Assembly (NCBI GenBank): GCA_963598415.1
Contig: CAVBUH010000073.1
Location: 1 to 64,000, forward strand
Reading direction: 5' to 3'
Source of the DNA: Colimorpha_A sp900556615
GTDB lineage: Bacteria; Bacillota; Clostridia; Oscillospirales; CAG-272
DNA length: 64,000 nt
Position 1 is the stretch's first letter. Every line of letters starts with the position of its first letter. Positions 9,168 to 16,439 of the stretch are shown here, in pieces. The notes below the pieces were generated by a model. That model was not told where the DNA came from. It saw only the letters and a list, made by a program, of their open reading frames with translations, and made no database searches. Both the position numbers and the translations under genes were made by a program.

Positions 9168-10154
9168 ATGGCGATCGTAAAAGCAAAGGCGGGCAAGGGC
9201 TCGCTCTCGGACGTGTTCAACTACGTGCTCGACAAAGAGAAGACGGACGACACTTTGATCTCAAGCAAGGACTGTATGGCAGAGACGGCGCAAAAGGAGT
9301 TCGAGCTGACCAAGCGCCGCTTCGGCAAGACCGACGGCAGAACCTACTTCCATATCGTGCAGTCCTTTTCTCCCGAGGATGACATTACACCATACGAGGC
9401 AAACAACATCGGCTTAGAGTTCGCTGAATTCTTTGAGGGCTATCAGGTAATGGTTGTCACCCACACCAACCGCGAGCATTTGCACAATCACATCATCGTC
9501 AATTCGGTTTCCTTCGAGGACGGGAAGAAGCTTCATATGGAGAAAGCCGACCTGCAAGCACTGAAGGAGTACTCCAACAAGGTCTGTCGCAAGTATGGAC
9601 TGACCACCACCGAGACCGACACCCGTGCAGGAAAAATGCAAAAGTGGAAGAAGGACTTGATCCACACGGCGTTCCTTGCCATCGCCTACACCGACAGTAT
9701 CGAGGGCTTCATCGGCTATATGGAGAACCACGGCTACGGCGTTCGGTGGGAAGCGGATCGAAAGTATATCACCTTCACCACGCCAGACGGCATCAAGGTG
9801 CGTGACAACAAGCTCTTCGACGAGCGACTCTTAAAGGATAACCTTGAACTGTACTACGCCATGGGCGGCTGTCTCGGTCCGATGGCAAACGAGTATGCAT
9901 TCTACCAAACACCCGAGCACGAGCTACACGCCAAACAGACAGCGACCACAGGACTTGTAAATCTCATCGGTGATTTCCTCAGCATCGCTCCGCAGAGAGC
10001 GGACTATACACCAAGGCGACTCACCGAGATGGACAAGTGGAAGAAGGAACGGCTGGAGCAGATCCTCGGCAAGAAGATCTCGACCGAAGCCTTCGTGTGC
10101 TACTGCACGAAAGAAGAATACGAACAGCATAGCGGACTATCGCTCAAAATGTAA
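9168..10154 (+). CDS. Relaxase/mobilisation nuclease
   Basis: A 328-residue protein of the Pfam Relaxase family: an early tyrosine in FNYVLDKEK (about residue 19), TYFHIVQSF, and the metal-binding triad segment EHLHNHIIVNS near residue 105. It nicks oriT and stays bound to the 5' end for transfer. RBS AAAGGAG fixes ATG 9168. It is shorter than the other two relaxases here (448 and 509 residues), lacking a long coiled-coil tail, but the catalytic part appears complete. Confidence 0.9.
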   Translation: MAIVKAKAGKGSLSDVFNYVLDKEKTDDTLISSKDCMAETAQKEFELTKRRFGKTDGRTYFHIVQSFSPEDDITPYEANNIGLEFAEFFEGYQVMVVTHTNREHLHNHIIVNSVSFEDGKKLHMEKADLQALKEYSNKVCRKYGLTTTETDTRAGKMQKWKKDLIHTAFLAIAYTDSIEGFIGYMENHGYGVRWEADRKYITFTTPDGIKVRDNKLFDERLLKDNLELYYAMGGCLGPMANEYAFYQTPEHELHAKQTATTGLVNLIGDFLSIAPQRADYTPRRLTEMDKWKKERLEQILGKKISTEAFVCYCTKEEYEQHSGLSLKM

Positions 10155-10216
10155 AGGAGAAATCTATGAGTAAAATGACAGACATTCGTTTCAGATTACA
10201 AATTGCAGGAGGTAAT

Positions 10217-10525
10217 ATGCGTATGATCAAGAGAGACGTTTTCGAATATTTCAAAAAAGAGCCCGACGTGATGCAGGTCAAGGACGTGGTGCGCCTGCTC
10301 CACTGCAGCAAGAACACCGTGTACAAGCTGATCCACGAGGGGCGCATCGACAGCATTAAGATCGGTCGGAACATTCTGATTCCCAAGACCGCACTGGTGG
10401 AAATGATGGTGAACGAACGGTATTATCAAATTATTTTCCCCTATAACCCCGATTCTCTCTGGACTATGAAGGAGCGTTCGCGTATCATTGCTTCGAATAA
10501 GAATTCCAAAACGAAAGGAGCGTAA
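10217..10525 (+). CDS. xis: Excisionase-family DNA-binding protein
   Basis: About 102 residues with a MerR-like winged helix-turn-helix: QVKDVVRLLHCSKNTVYKLI, then EGRIDSIKIGRNILIPK, the excisionase signature. AGGAGG at 10207-10212 supports ATG 10217 (or 10223). It lies immediately before the integrase and probably directs excision. Its last ~30 codons overlap a copy of the repeated promoter module, so the C-terminus may have been shaped by sequence selected for that promoter. Confidence 0.85.
   Translation: MRMIKRDVFEYFKKEPDVMQVKDVVRLLHCSKNTVYKLIHEGRIDSIKIGRNILIPKTALVEMMVNERYYQIIFPYNPDSLWTMKERSRIIASNKNSKTKGA
10460..10488 (+). promoter_or_regulatory. Promoter module copy inside xis, facing the integrase
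   Basis: CCCGATTCTCTCTGGACT (10448-10465) is identical to the block at 18106-18123. TGGACT (10460-10465), a 17-base spacer and TATCAT (10483-10488) suggest a separate promoter for the integrase at 10531. Confidence 0.45.
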
Positions 10526-10530
10526 ATATT

Positions 10531-11715
10531 ATGAAAAGAATCACAGGGCGGCTCGCCGAGGACAAAGGCAAATACTATGCGGTGATCAATCTGCCGGCAG
10601 TGGACGGCAAGCGGAAGACAAAGTGGCACACGCTTAACCTTGAAGCCAAGAAGGGCAACAAAAAAGAGGCACAGTACCGCCTCAACCAAATTCTCGACAA
10701 GTACAACGCGGGTGATGTGCATCTCGCAGAAACGATGACTCACGCCGACCGTGAGCGCAACAGACTTGCCAACACTAAGATGCTCGACTACCTTGACGAG
10801 TGGCTGGAGGGACATCAGCACGACATCGAGCGGGAGACCTACCACCAATACAAGCGGTATATCGACGGGCGCATCCGCGAGTTCTTCACGCCCCTCGATC
10901 TCACCGTCAAGGATCTGTCGGGGGATGAGATCAACGAGTTTTACACCTACCTTCGTAACGCAGGGCTGAAGGGCTCCACCGGTCAACGCTACCACGGCGT
11001 GCTCCACAAAGCGTTCAAGGACGCGGTGAAGCGGCGAATCATACCGAGCAACCCCGTTGACCAAGCCAACCGACCGAGGAAGGAGCAGTTCATCGCCGCC
11101 TACTACAACGCCGAGGAGGTGAAGCAGCTGCTGGAGCTTACCAAGGATGACGAGATCTATATTCCCATCCTCCTTGCCGCTTACTATGGACTCCGACGAA
11201 GCGAGGTGATCGGGCTGAAGTGGTCGGCAATCGACTTCACGGAAAACACGCTCACCGTCCGCCACACCGTCCACTCCACCGAGGAAGGCATTGTTGCAAA
11301 GGACAGACTGAAAACAAAATCCTCCTACCGCACGCTGACGCTGGAGCCATTCGTCAGAGGCGAACTGCTAAAGCACCGCGAGAAGCAGGAGCAGATGAAA
11401 AAGGTGATGCGCTCGGCGTACTCGAAGGAATACACCGACTACGTCTGTGTGGATGCGCTCGGCAAGCTGTACGATCCCGACTTCGTCACCGGACACTTCG
11501 GACAGTTGCTGAAGAAGCATAACCTGAAGAAGATCCGCTTCCACGACCTGCGCCACTCCTGCGCCTCGGTGCTCCTTGCACAGGGCGTGCCAATGAAGCA
11601 GATCCAGGAATGGCTCGGACATAGCGATATGAGTACCACGGCGAATATCTATAGCCACCTTGACGCGGTAACAAAAGCAGACACCGGCGCGGCGATGAGC
11701 AAGGCGCTGGGATGA
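10531..11715 (+). CDS. int: Tyrosine recombinase (integrase)
   Basis: A 394-residue phage-type integrase: N-terminal arm-binding domain (KRKTKWHTLNLEAKKG), SAM-like core-binding domain (about 90-180) and catalytic domain. Catalytic residues are visible in YYGLRRSEV (Arg, about 221), RFHDLRHSC (His and Arg, about 338-342), WLGHSD (His, about 363) and IYSH (Tyr, about 374). It integrates and excises the 5.6-12 kb element. The gene ends about 960 bases from tRNA-Ser(CGA); tRNA-Ser as attachment target is inferred from the same arrangement elsewhere in the window. Confidence 0.93.
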   Translation: MKRITGRLAEDKGKYYAVINLPAVDGKRKTKWHTLNLEAKKGNKKEAQYRLNQILDKYNAGDVHLAETMTHADRERNRLANTKMLDYLDEWLEGHQHDIERETYHQYKRYIDGRIREFFTPLDLTVKDLSGDEINEFYTYLRNAGLKGSTGQRYHGVLHKAFKDAVKRRIIPSNPVDQANRPRKEQFIAAYYNAEEVKQLLELTKDDEIYIPILLAAYYGLRRSEVIGLKWSAIDFTENTLTVRHTVHSTEEGIVAKDRLKTKSSYRTLTLEPFVRGELLKHREKQEQMKKVMRSAYSKEYTDYVCVDALGKLYDPDFVTGHFGQLLKKHNLKKIRFHDLRHSCASVLLAQGVPMKQIQEWLGHSDMSTTANIYSHLDAVTKADTGAAMSKALG

Positions 11716-11733
11716 AACGATAACCTCAATAGC

Positions 11734-11761
11734 AAAGCCCGAAGCACATGCTTCGGGCTTT
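11734..11761. terminator. Bidirectional terminator
   Basis: AAAGCCCGAAGC and GCTTCGGGCTTT form a 12-base-pair stem with a four-base loop between the convergent integrase gene and the minus-strand gene ending at 11760. Confidence 0.85.
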
Positions 11762-12572
11762 ATCGTTTTACCTGTTCACTTTCTTTAGAAACCAGAGCTG
11801 GAATAGCAATTCGTGTTTCGCCATTTCTTATATAACCATTTAAGAAATCCGTGAAACAAATGACAGTGTCACTGTCCAAAAGTTTTTTGTTGTCAACAAG
11901 GTTTTTTATCGTTTTTTGAGATTCTTCCGAAAGAAGTTGTTTAATATAAGCTTGCTCCAATATGTGTTCTTCTTCGGTCTTATCATCTTTTATAGAAATG
12001 TTAGATAGAAGATAAATCATTGCAGATAAACGTCGAGCTTCCTCGCGCATCATTTCAATGAGCTTTTTTGCTTCGCCTTCAGATACTGTAAACTTACCGT
12101 GCTGTTTATCGTCGATTTCGATAGCATATTTAGGTTGAATAACTGTTTTGCTTTTTGTAGAAAGTTGTGATGCTTTGGTTTGAAATTTTTTATCACTTTT
12201 TATCCACTGAACAGTTTTCTCGATGCGTGGTTTTACTTTGCAATACCAAAAAGCCTTTCCTAATTTAGCTAAACCTTCCTGCACTTCAGGATCACTAATC
12301 ACATCGACAATAATGTTTGCCAATGCTTCACCAACCATAGTTCCGATACTATTTGATTCTTGTTTTTCGGATTCAATGTATATAGTTTCAGTTTTAACAA
12401 CTTCGCGTTCGGGTAAATCTTCATCTGTTACTGGTTCGATATCTGGTAATGCACTTAACCTTCCTTTGGAATTTCGTATTCCGTGGTTAGAGCGTGTTTT
12501 CCCACTATCGTATTTTTCAAACTCCTCAGCATCCATTGTTACTTTCATAATTCGTGTTTCTTTGTTTTTCAT
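11760..12572 (-). CDS. Unrecognised 270-residue protein
   Basis: Not recognised. Predicted cytosolic, charged and mostly helical, without a signal peptide. The N-terminal ~60 residues look disordered (Glu/Asp/Pro-rich), then a helical segment SIGTMVGEALANIIVDVISD, then a long helical body with EAKKLIEMMREEARRLSAM. A+T-rich, unlike the integrase next door. It lies between the integrase and tRNA-Ser, so it is probably cargo added at the end of the element. An alternative start is the ATG at about 12548; no strong RBS decides. Confidence 0.65.
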   Translation of the reverse strand: MKNKETRIMKVTMDAEEFEKYDSGKTRSNHGIRNSKGRLSALPDIEPVTDEDLPEREVVKTETIYIESEKQESNSIGTMVGEALANIIVDVISDPEVQEGLAKLGKAFWYCKVKPRIEKTVQWIKSDKKFQTKASQLSTKSKTVIQPKYAIEIDDKQHGKFTVSEGEAKKLIEMMREEARRLSAMIYLLSNISIKDDKTEEEHILEQAYIKQLLSEESQKTIKNLVDNKKLLDSDTVICFTDFLNGYIRNGETRIAIPALVSKESEQVKR

Positions 12573-12613
12573 ATAAGCACCATTAGTTTTAGATATATTT
12601 GAAGCGCGTTAAG

Positions 12614-12645
12614 TAAAAAGCCGCAGAACACTTATGTCCTGCGGC
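12614..12645 (-). terminator. Terminator downstream of tRNA-Ser
   Basis: On the minus strand GCCGCAG pairs with CTGCGGC around a 12-base loop, followed by T residues; placed ~25 bases after the tRNA. Confidence 0.8.
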
Positions 12646-12669
12646 TTCTTCCGCGGCAGATGCCGCATT

Positions 12670-12761
12670 TGGCGGAGGCGGAGAGATTCGAACTCTCGGG
12701 CCCGATTAAGGGCTTACCCGATTTCGAGTCGGGGCCGTTATGACCTCTTCGATACACCTCC
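12670..12761 (-). tRNA. tRNA-Ser (anticodon CGA)
   Basis: On the minus strand the acceptor GGAGGTG pairs with CGCCTCC, the anticodon loop is CTCGAAA (CGA), there is a long type II variable arm, and the T loop is TTCGAAT. CCA is encoded at 12672-12670. Its body differs from the tRNA-Ser(CGA) at 63 kb. The core GATTTCGAGTC (plus strand 12720-12730) matches the other attachment sites in this window. Confidence 0.93.
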
Positions 12762-12938
12762 GTATTAAGTTAAGTTTGAATTTTGCACGGCTCTTGCAAG
12801 GCCGAAGTTGAAATGCATTCATCCAAAATTCAAGAAAAATGAAGCATTTGAGAGATAATCGGAGGAAAAACGAGCTTTCGCAAGGTGTAGAGTGATAAGC
12901 TCGGCTACCTTTCGAGCATCTGCCATTTCGGCTCTGTC

Positions 12939-13038
12939 CGTCTCTCTCCGTCCCTTTTGAAGCCACATTTTCGGGAAAAAGGGACGGTTTTATTGCCCTT
13001 TCTCGGAAAAGTGTGATGTAGCTGTGATGTGAAAGCGC
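12939..13038 (+). repeat. Direct repeat copy 1 (~100 bp)
   Basis: Begins CCGTCTCTCTCCGTCCC and ends TGTGATGTAGCTGTGATGTG plus AAAG. About 90% identical to 16304-16404. Contains GTCCC-TTTT and GGGAC hairpin arms and a doubled TGTGATGT. The two copies bracket the 13.2-15.7 kb gene module. Confidence 0.85.
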
Positions 13039-13168
13039 AAGATAAGCACTAATTTTACATTACAACCTTATCCTTCTGAAGGTTACGGTTCAAAAGTATG
13101 AGTACATTTTTCGAAAAAGTTCAAAAAAAGTACTTGATTTTTCGTTTGTAAAATGATATACTATTCTC

Positions 13169-13234
13169 ACGGTTAAGTGGTGTGCTTTAGCATATCACCC
13201 TGCACCAAGAACTATTGGCGTAGTTTCTTGGTGC
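13169..13234 (-). repeat. 28-base repeat with adjoining hairpin
   Basis: ACGGTTAAGTGG-GTGCTTTAGCATATC at 13169-13196 recurs at 14607-14634 with one change. Each copy lies next to a hairpin (here GCACCAAGAA/TTCTTGGTGC at 13202-13234), at the 3' end of a minus-strand transcription unit. On the minus strand both encode a possible 6-residue peptide MLKH-T after a weak Shine-Dalgarno. The role is unclear. Confidence 0.5.
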
Positions 13235-13241
13235 TTTCTTG

Positions 13242-13430
13242 TTATTGGTATGTTTTGACGAGCTCTATTACGCTTATGGGAGTAGTAACAACATCAAGCG
13301 TGTTTCCGTCTTTACTGAAAAACTCAATCTCATACATTGTCTCGTCGTATTTGTGGACGATGGTTCCTTCTGTGCCTATTGATAACCCGTTGAATTCTTG
13401 GATTAACCGTACTACATCTAATTCTTTCAT
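13242..13430 (-). CDS. DUF4926-like protein, likely immunity partner
   Basis: A 62-residue protein. The start is set by AAGGAGGATG upstream of ATG 13430. The sequence DVVRLIQEFNGLSIGTEGTI and the ending ISVIELV resemble the small SH3-like DUF4926 family, often encoded beside polymorphic-toxin C-terminal domains. It follows the DUF6883-like gene with 13 bases between, so the pair probably forms effector and antidote. That role is inferred from family context. Confidence 0.7.
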   Translation of the reverse strand: MKELDVVRLIQEFNGLSIGTEGTIVHKYDETMYEIEFFSKDGNTLDVVTTPISVIELVKTYQ

Positions 13431-13443
13431 AAAAACATCCTCC

Positions 13444-13845
13444 TTAGTCGGGATATACCGTAATAATCTTGTATGTAACATGACCGTGATCCTTTTGGAT
13501 AACCACAACTACCTTTGCCGATACACTTTGTCCGTTTTTACCAATCAATGTAGTGTGATATGTGTGCTTCACCCCGTATTGAGTGGTTTCGGTTTTTGTC
13601 GGCGTCTTTCCAAGGATTGATTTAGTCACATTTTCGTGAAAAAGTTTGGAATCTCTTTGCGTGTAGCCCAAAACATCTTTCATAAACTTCGCTTTAGCAG
13701 AGCCAACTGGATGATTGGGATTTAGTAGGTATCCCTCGGTTTTTTGTTTACTGTATTGCAAGTCCGAAGTACTTTTTATAGGTGCAGAACTGTTATTGTT
13801 TGCACCTTTGGTATTTGAATAACTACCAGACATACCTGCGCCCAT
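13444..13845 (-). CDS. DUF6883-like toxin-domain protein
   Basis: A 133-residue protein with a disordered Ser/Asn-rich N-terminus (about 1-35) and a compact domain (about 38-133): YLLNPNHPVGSAKAKFMKDV, then HTYHTTLIGKNG and VIQKDHG. The layout resembles C-terminal domains of polymorphic toxins (DUF6883). There is no signal peptide. RBS AAGGAGGGCGG lies within the end of the upstream gene, so the DUF4417, DUF6883 and DUF4926 genes form one operon. Confidence 0.65.
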   Translation of the reverse strand: MGAGMSGSYSNTKGANNNSSAPIKSTSDLQYSKQKTEGYLLNPNHPVGSAKAKFMKDVLGYTQRDSKLFHENVTKSILGKTPTKTETTQYGVKHTYHTTLIGKNGQSVSAKVVVVIQKDHGHVTYKIITVYPD

Positions 13846-14516
13846 TATACCGCCCTCCTTCTCTTTGTAGAAGTCCAGTCGGGATAATTGACAAATCGTG
13901 TTCTACCCTTAAACTCACCAAAGATGCTTTCGGGCATTCCTCCGTAAACAAGCACTACTTCTGGTGAGAGCTCGTCAAGCATTGCAGACAATCCTTTGCG
14001 GAAATAATTCTTGTTTTCTCGGCTTTTAATACAGCCATACGTACCGATGGAAACAATACTGTTTTTGGGAGCACCGAGAAATGCGAATTTTTCAGGTAGC
14101 TCAACCGTTGTAAAACTACGCTCATCCCCCCAACGGATATTAGGTATAACATACAATCCCTGAGATTGCAGATAATGTCCTACTGCTCGGTTCATATATG
14201 TGTTTGCAATTTGTAAACACAACGGCATATCTCGATATAGAGAACAGTCGGGAGAAATAACCGCAGAAAACTTTGCCAGTTCCGGAAGAAATTCCTTGGT
14301 ACAGGTCAGCACATCGGAGAATTTTTTGTCGTGCTCATAAAAATGAACCGCTTCTGTTTTTGTTTCGCTTCTTTTCATTTGAGTAAAAGGGATAAGCGCG
14401 GACGGGATAATAATTTCTTTGGGTTTCTCGAGAATGGGTATTTCTAAAAGACCGTCAAAGAAAGCACCCGAAACAAGTTCGGCATTAAAGCCGTCATCGA
14501 TAATATTTTTTGTCAT
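13845..14516 (-). CDS. DUF4417 domain protein
   Basis: The start at ATG 14516 gives 223 residues; an ORF start 16 codons upstream is also possible. The domain reads SAVISPDCSLYRDMP, YVIPNIRWGDERSF, SIVSIGTYGCIKS and PEVVLVYGGMP, typical of DUF4417, a family of unknown function common on phages and mobile elements of Bacillota. It shares its last base with the next gene, so coupling is tight. Confidence 0.8.
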   Translation of the reverse strand: MTKNIIDDGFNAELVSGAFFDGLLEIPILEKPKEIIIPSALIPFTQMKRSETKTEAVHFYEHDKKFSDVLTCTKEFLPELAKFSAVISPDCSLYRDMPLCLQIANTYMNRAVGHYLQSQGLYVIPNIRWGDERSFTTVELPEKFAFLGAPKNSIVSIGTYGCIKSRENKNYFRKGLSAMLDELSPEVVLVYGGMPESIFGEFKGRTRFVNYPDWTSTKRRRAV

Positions 14517-14606
14517 AAGTATTTTAACCTTTCCCCTCATTGTGAGGTATTGTGATTTTACCAAATGGCAATAGTTAAGAAAGGGTAAGCTAAAACACTT
14601 ATTTTT

Positions 14607-14687
14607 ACGGTTAAGTGGCGTGCTTTAGCATATCCTTCTGTATTTTCTGTTTGAATCCATCAAGCGTTGTTGGCGCAACACTTGATG
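14607..14687 (-). repeat. Second copy of 28-base repeat plus hairpin
   Basis: The repeat occupies 14607-14634; the hairpin CATCAAG/CTTGATG spans 14658-14687, both just after the ImmA-like gene on the minus strand. A 13-codon ORF with AAAGGAG (minus strand, start about 14701) lies here, but it is too short to call. Confidence 0.5.
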
Positions 14688-14728
14688 TTACGATAAATCA
14701 TAAGGCATCACTCCTTTCGATTGTGTTA

Positions 14729-15253
14729 TTAATACGTCAGACGTTTCTTTGCAGCAGCATCGGAAACGCCGTAAGTATCTTTGAGTTCTTTAACTGTCAT
14801 TCCTGCCGTGGCCTCATACGGCATCATAACTTCACCTGCAAGAGCCATGACGATCCACTCTAATCGACGGAACGGCGGAATATCCTTGGTCAGTTGTCGT
14901 GAAAAGATAGGCTTAAATCCGAGTTTGTCTGCAAAGGTATGCATAATCTCATGCATAATGTGCATACGGTGACCACCCGTTTTCTTTTCATATGCCCCCA
15001 TATAAACTGTATCCTTAATTTGAATCAAATAACCGTCTTCGGTTAGCGTGCATTGAGCAGGAACGTTTTTGGGAAGCTCGTTGCCGTATACAATTTCGTA
15101 TCGTACATCTTCAAAGACTTCAAAATCAGGGAGTTTGTCCAATAGTGCTATTGGATCGATACTCTCATCGGGAGAAAAACCACAAATAGAACGGAACAAC
15201 TTGGCGTATAGACGTAATTCTTTTCGGTTTGTGGCTTTGGTTTCGTAGTCCAT
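14729..15253 (-). CDS. ImmA/IrrE-type metallo-endopeptidase
   Basis: A 174-residue protein with zinc-binding HEIMH at about residues 101-105 and a downstream EWIVMALAGEVMMP helix supplying the third ligand. Members cleave or regulate partner XRE repressors of phages and conjugative elements, or act in toxin-antitoxin-like pairs. ATG 15253 has AAGGAGG and overlaps the stop of the XRE gene (TGATG), so the two are translationally coupled. Confidence 0.88.
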   Translation of the reverse strand: MDYETKATNRKELRLYAKLFRSICGFSPDESIDPIALLDKLPDFEVFEDVRYEIVYGNELPKNVPAQCTLTEDGYLIQIKDTVYMGAYEKKTGGHRMHIMHEIMHTFADKLGFKPIFSRQLTKDIPPFRRLEWIVMALAGEVMMPYEATAGMTVKELKDTYGVSDAAAKKRLTY

Positions 15254-15615
15254 CAATCGTCCTCCTTATTCAGAAGTTTGATGATAGCGGCGGCGGTATC
15301 TTCGTCAAGATTCTCAAAAGAACGTTGGAATTGGACAGCCAATCTGCGCTGAGTATTATTTGCAGAAGTTAGGTTGATCTTCATCTGTGTTTTTGAATGT
15401 TCAATAGCGTCTAATAATTCAGATTGTTCTTCAAGTGAAAGACTATAATGTTCGATCAAAATAGGTACCCATTCATCTGGAACATTTCTTTTGCCGCTTT
15501 CTACTGTAGATACAAAAGGCAATTTCACACCAAACAGTTTTGCTGTATCACTCATTACTTCATGGTGTTTTACTCGATGGATTCTCATAAATTCACCAAA
15601 TTTTGTATAAGCCAT
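15253..15615 (-). CDS. XRE-family repressor paired with ImmA-like protease
   Basis: A 120-residue protein with an N-terminal helix-turn-helix (FGEFMRIHRVKHHEVMSDTA, then LPFVSTVESGKRNVP) and a C-terminal helical tail (FENLDEDTAAAIIKLLNKED), probably the contact for the downstream protease. RBS AAGGAGG. A perfect promoter and an 11-base inverted repeat lie just upstream, consistent with autoregulation. Confidence 0.88.
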   Translation of the reverse strand: MAYTKFGEFMRIHRVKHHEVMSDTAKLFGVKLPFVSTVESGKRNVPDEWVPILIEHYSLSLEEQSELLDAIEHSKTQMKINLTSANNTQRRLAVQFQRSFENLDEDTAAAIIKLLNKEDD

Positions 15616-15641
15616 AGTTCACTCCTCCTTTTTGCACTCCC

Positions 15642-15700
15642 ATTATACCACAAGTTAATCAATTTGTCAATACCTAATTTAATCTTTTTTTGATTAACTT
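15642..15700 (-). promoter_or_regulatory. Promoter and operator of the XRE-ImmA operon
   Basis: On the minus strand TTGACA (15670-15665), a 17-base spacer and TATAAT (15647-15642). The perfect inverted repeat AAGTTAATCAA (15652-15662) and TTGATTAACTT (15690-15700) flanks the -35 element, a likely binding site for the encoded XRE protein. Confidence 0.75.
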
Positions 15701-16230
15701 AGTGTTTCGAAATTTGCTTCCCGAATCTCCGGACTTTTAGAAACTACTCAGGTTGCTTCGTTTCCGCTTGTTGACTATCGTCATAAAGGAAACATAGATA
15801 TTCCGATGAAAATCAATACTTTTCGTTGATTCTTGTTCGTATATGCCACCATAGATCTTAGGTTTGCAAAAAGCAAAATCACGAAAAAACTCAGAAAGAT
15901 GTGAATTAAATCACAATTTCCTTTGGAAAAATGTGATTTCCCGCTGTTTATGATTGACGAGCTTGACAGATTGATCGATATCGCAAGAAAGTAAGCAAAT
16001 CATTTAAACACCAAGGGCAAGTGTCGAAGGATGCTTGCCCTTTAATGCAACAAAATCAAGTTGTCCCATCATTTCTTTCCGATTCTCTCTGGATTTTTCG
16101 TTTTTCTGTGGTATTGTATTGGTGAAATCGGAGGGTGAAAACGAAATACGTATTGCACTTGGTCGCTGCGTTATCGCGATAGCCAAGACAATGCAAAAAC
16201 GCCTTGGAATTACTGTTCCCAAGGCATAGT

Positions 16231-16280
16231 CGGAGAAGACGAAATTTGAACCCCGGTGCGTGTTAACGCAAGCTGATTCG
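16231..16280 (-). pseudogene. Decayed tRNA-Ser 3' half (attachment-site relic)
   Basis: The plus-strand order CGGAGA, TTGAACCC, GTGCG-CGCAA and CTGATT follows the 3' half of the tRNA-Ser at 63 kb (acceptor, T arm, variable arm, anticodon stem) with several substitutions. Similarity judged by eye. Confidence 0.35.
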
Positions 16281-16303
16281 CAACAACCTACGTTGCTGCG
16301 CTC

Positions 16304-16404
16304 TCCGTCTCTCTCCGTCCCTTTTGAAGCCGCATTTTCGGGAAAAAGGGACGGTTTTTGTGCCCTTTTTCCGAAAAGTGTGATGTAGCTGTGATGTGAA
16401 AGTG
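16304..16404 (+). repeat. Direct repeat copy 2 (~100 bp)
   Basis: Partner of 12939-13038, same orientation, including the doubled TGTGATGT at the right end. Confidence 0.85.
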
Positions 16405-16439
16405 CGGGGGCGTCACTAATTTAGCGTTGATTTTACGAA

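Larger units (their letters stand above)
15701..16439. other. Gene-free stretch with element relics
   Basis: No credible gene. It holds promoter module copy 2 (TGGATT 16090-16095, 16-base spacer, TATTGT 16112-16117) with no intact gene behind it, a GCCTTGG/CCAAGGC hairpin at about 16201-16225, a decayed tRNA-Ser-like segment (16231-16280) and direct repeat copy 2 (16304-16404). I read it as the collapsed ends of a former element. Confidence 0.55.

Noticed and set aside
10441..11274. 277-codon frame antisense to the integrase
   Set aside because: Valine/leucine-rich shadow product; the plus strand carries a complete integrase.
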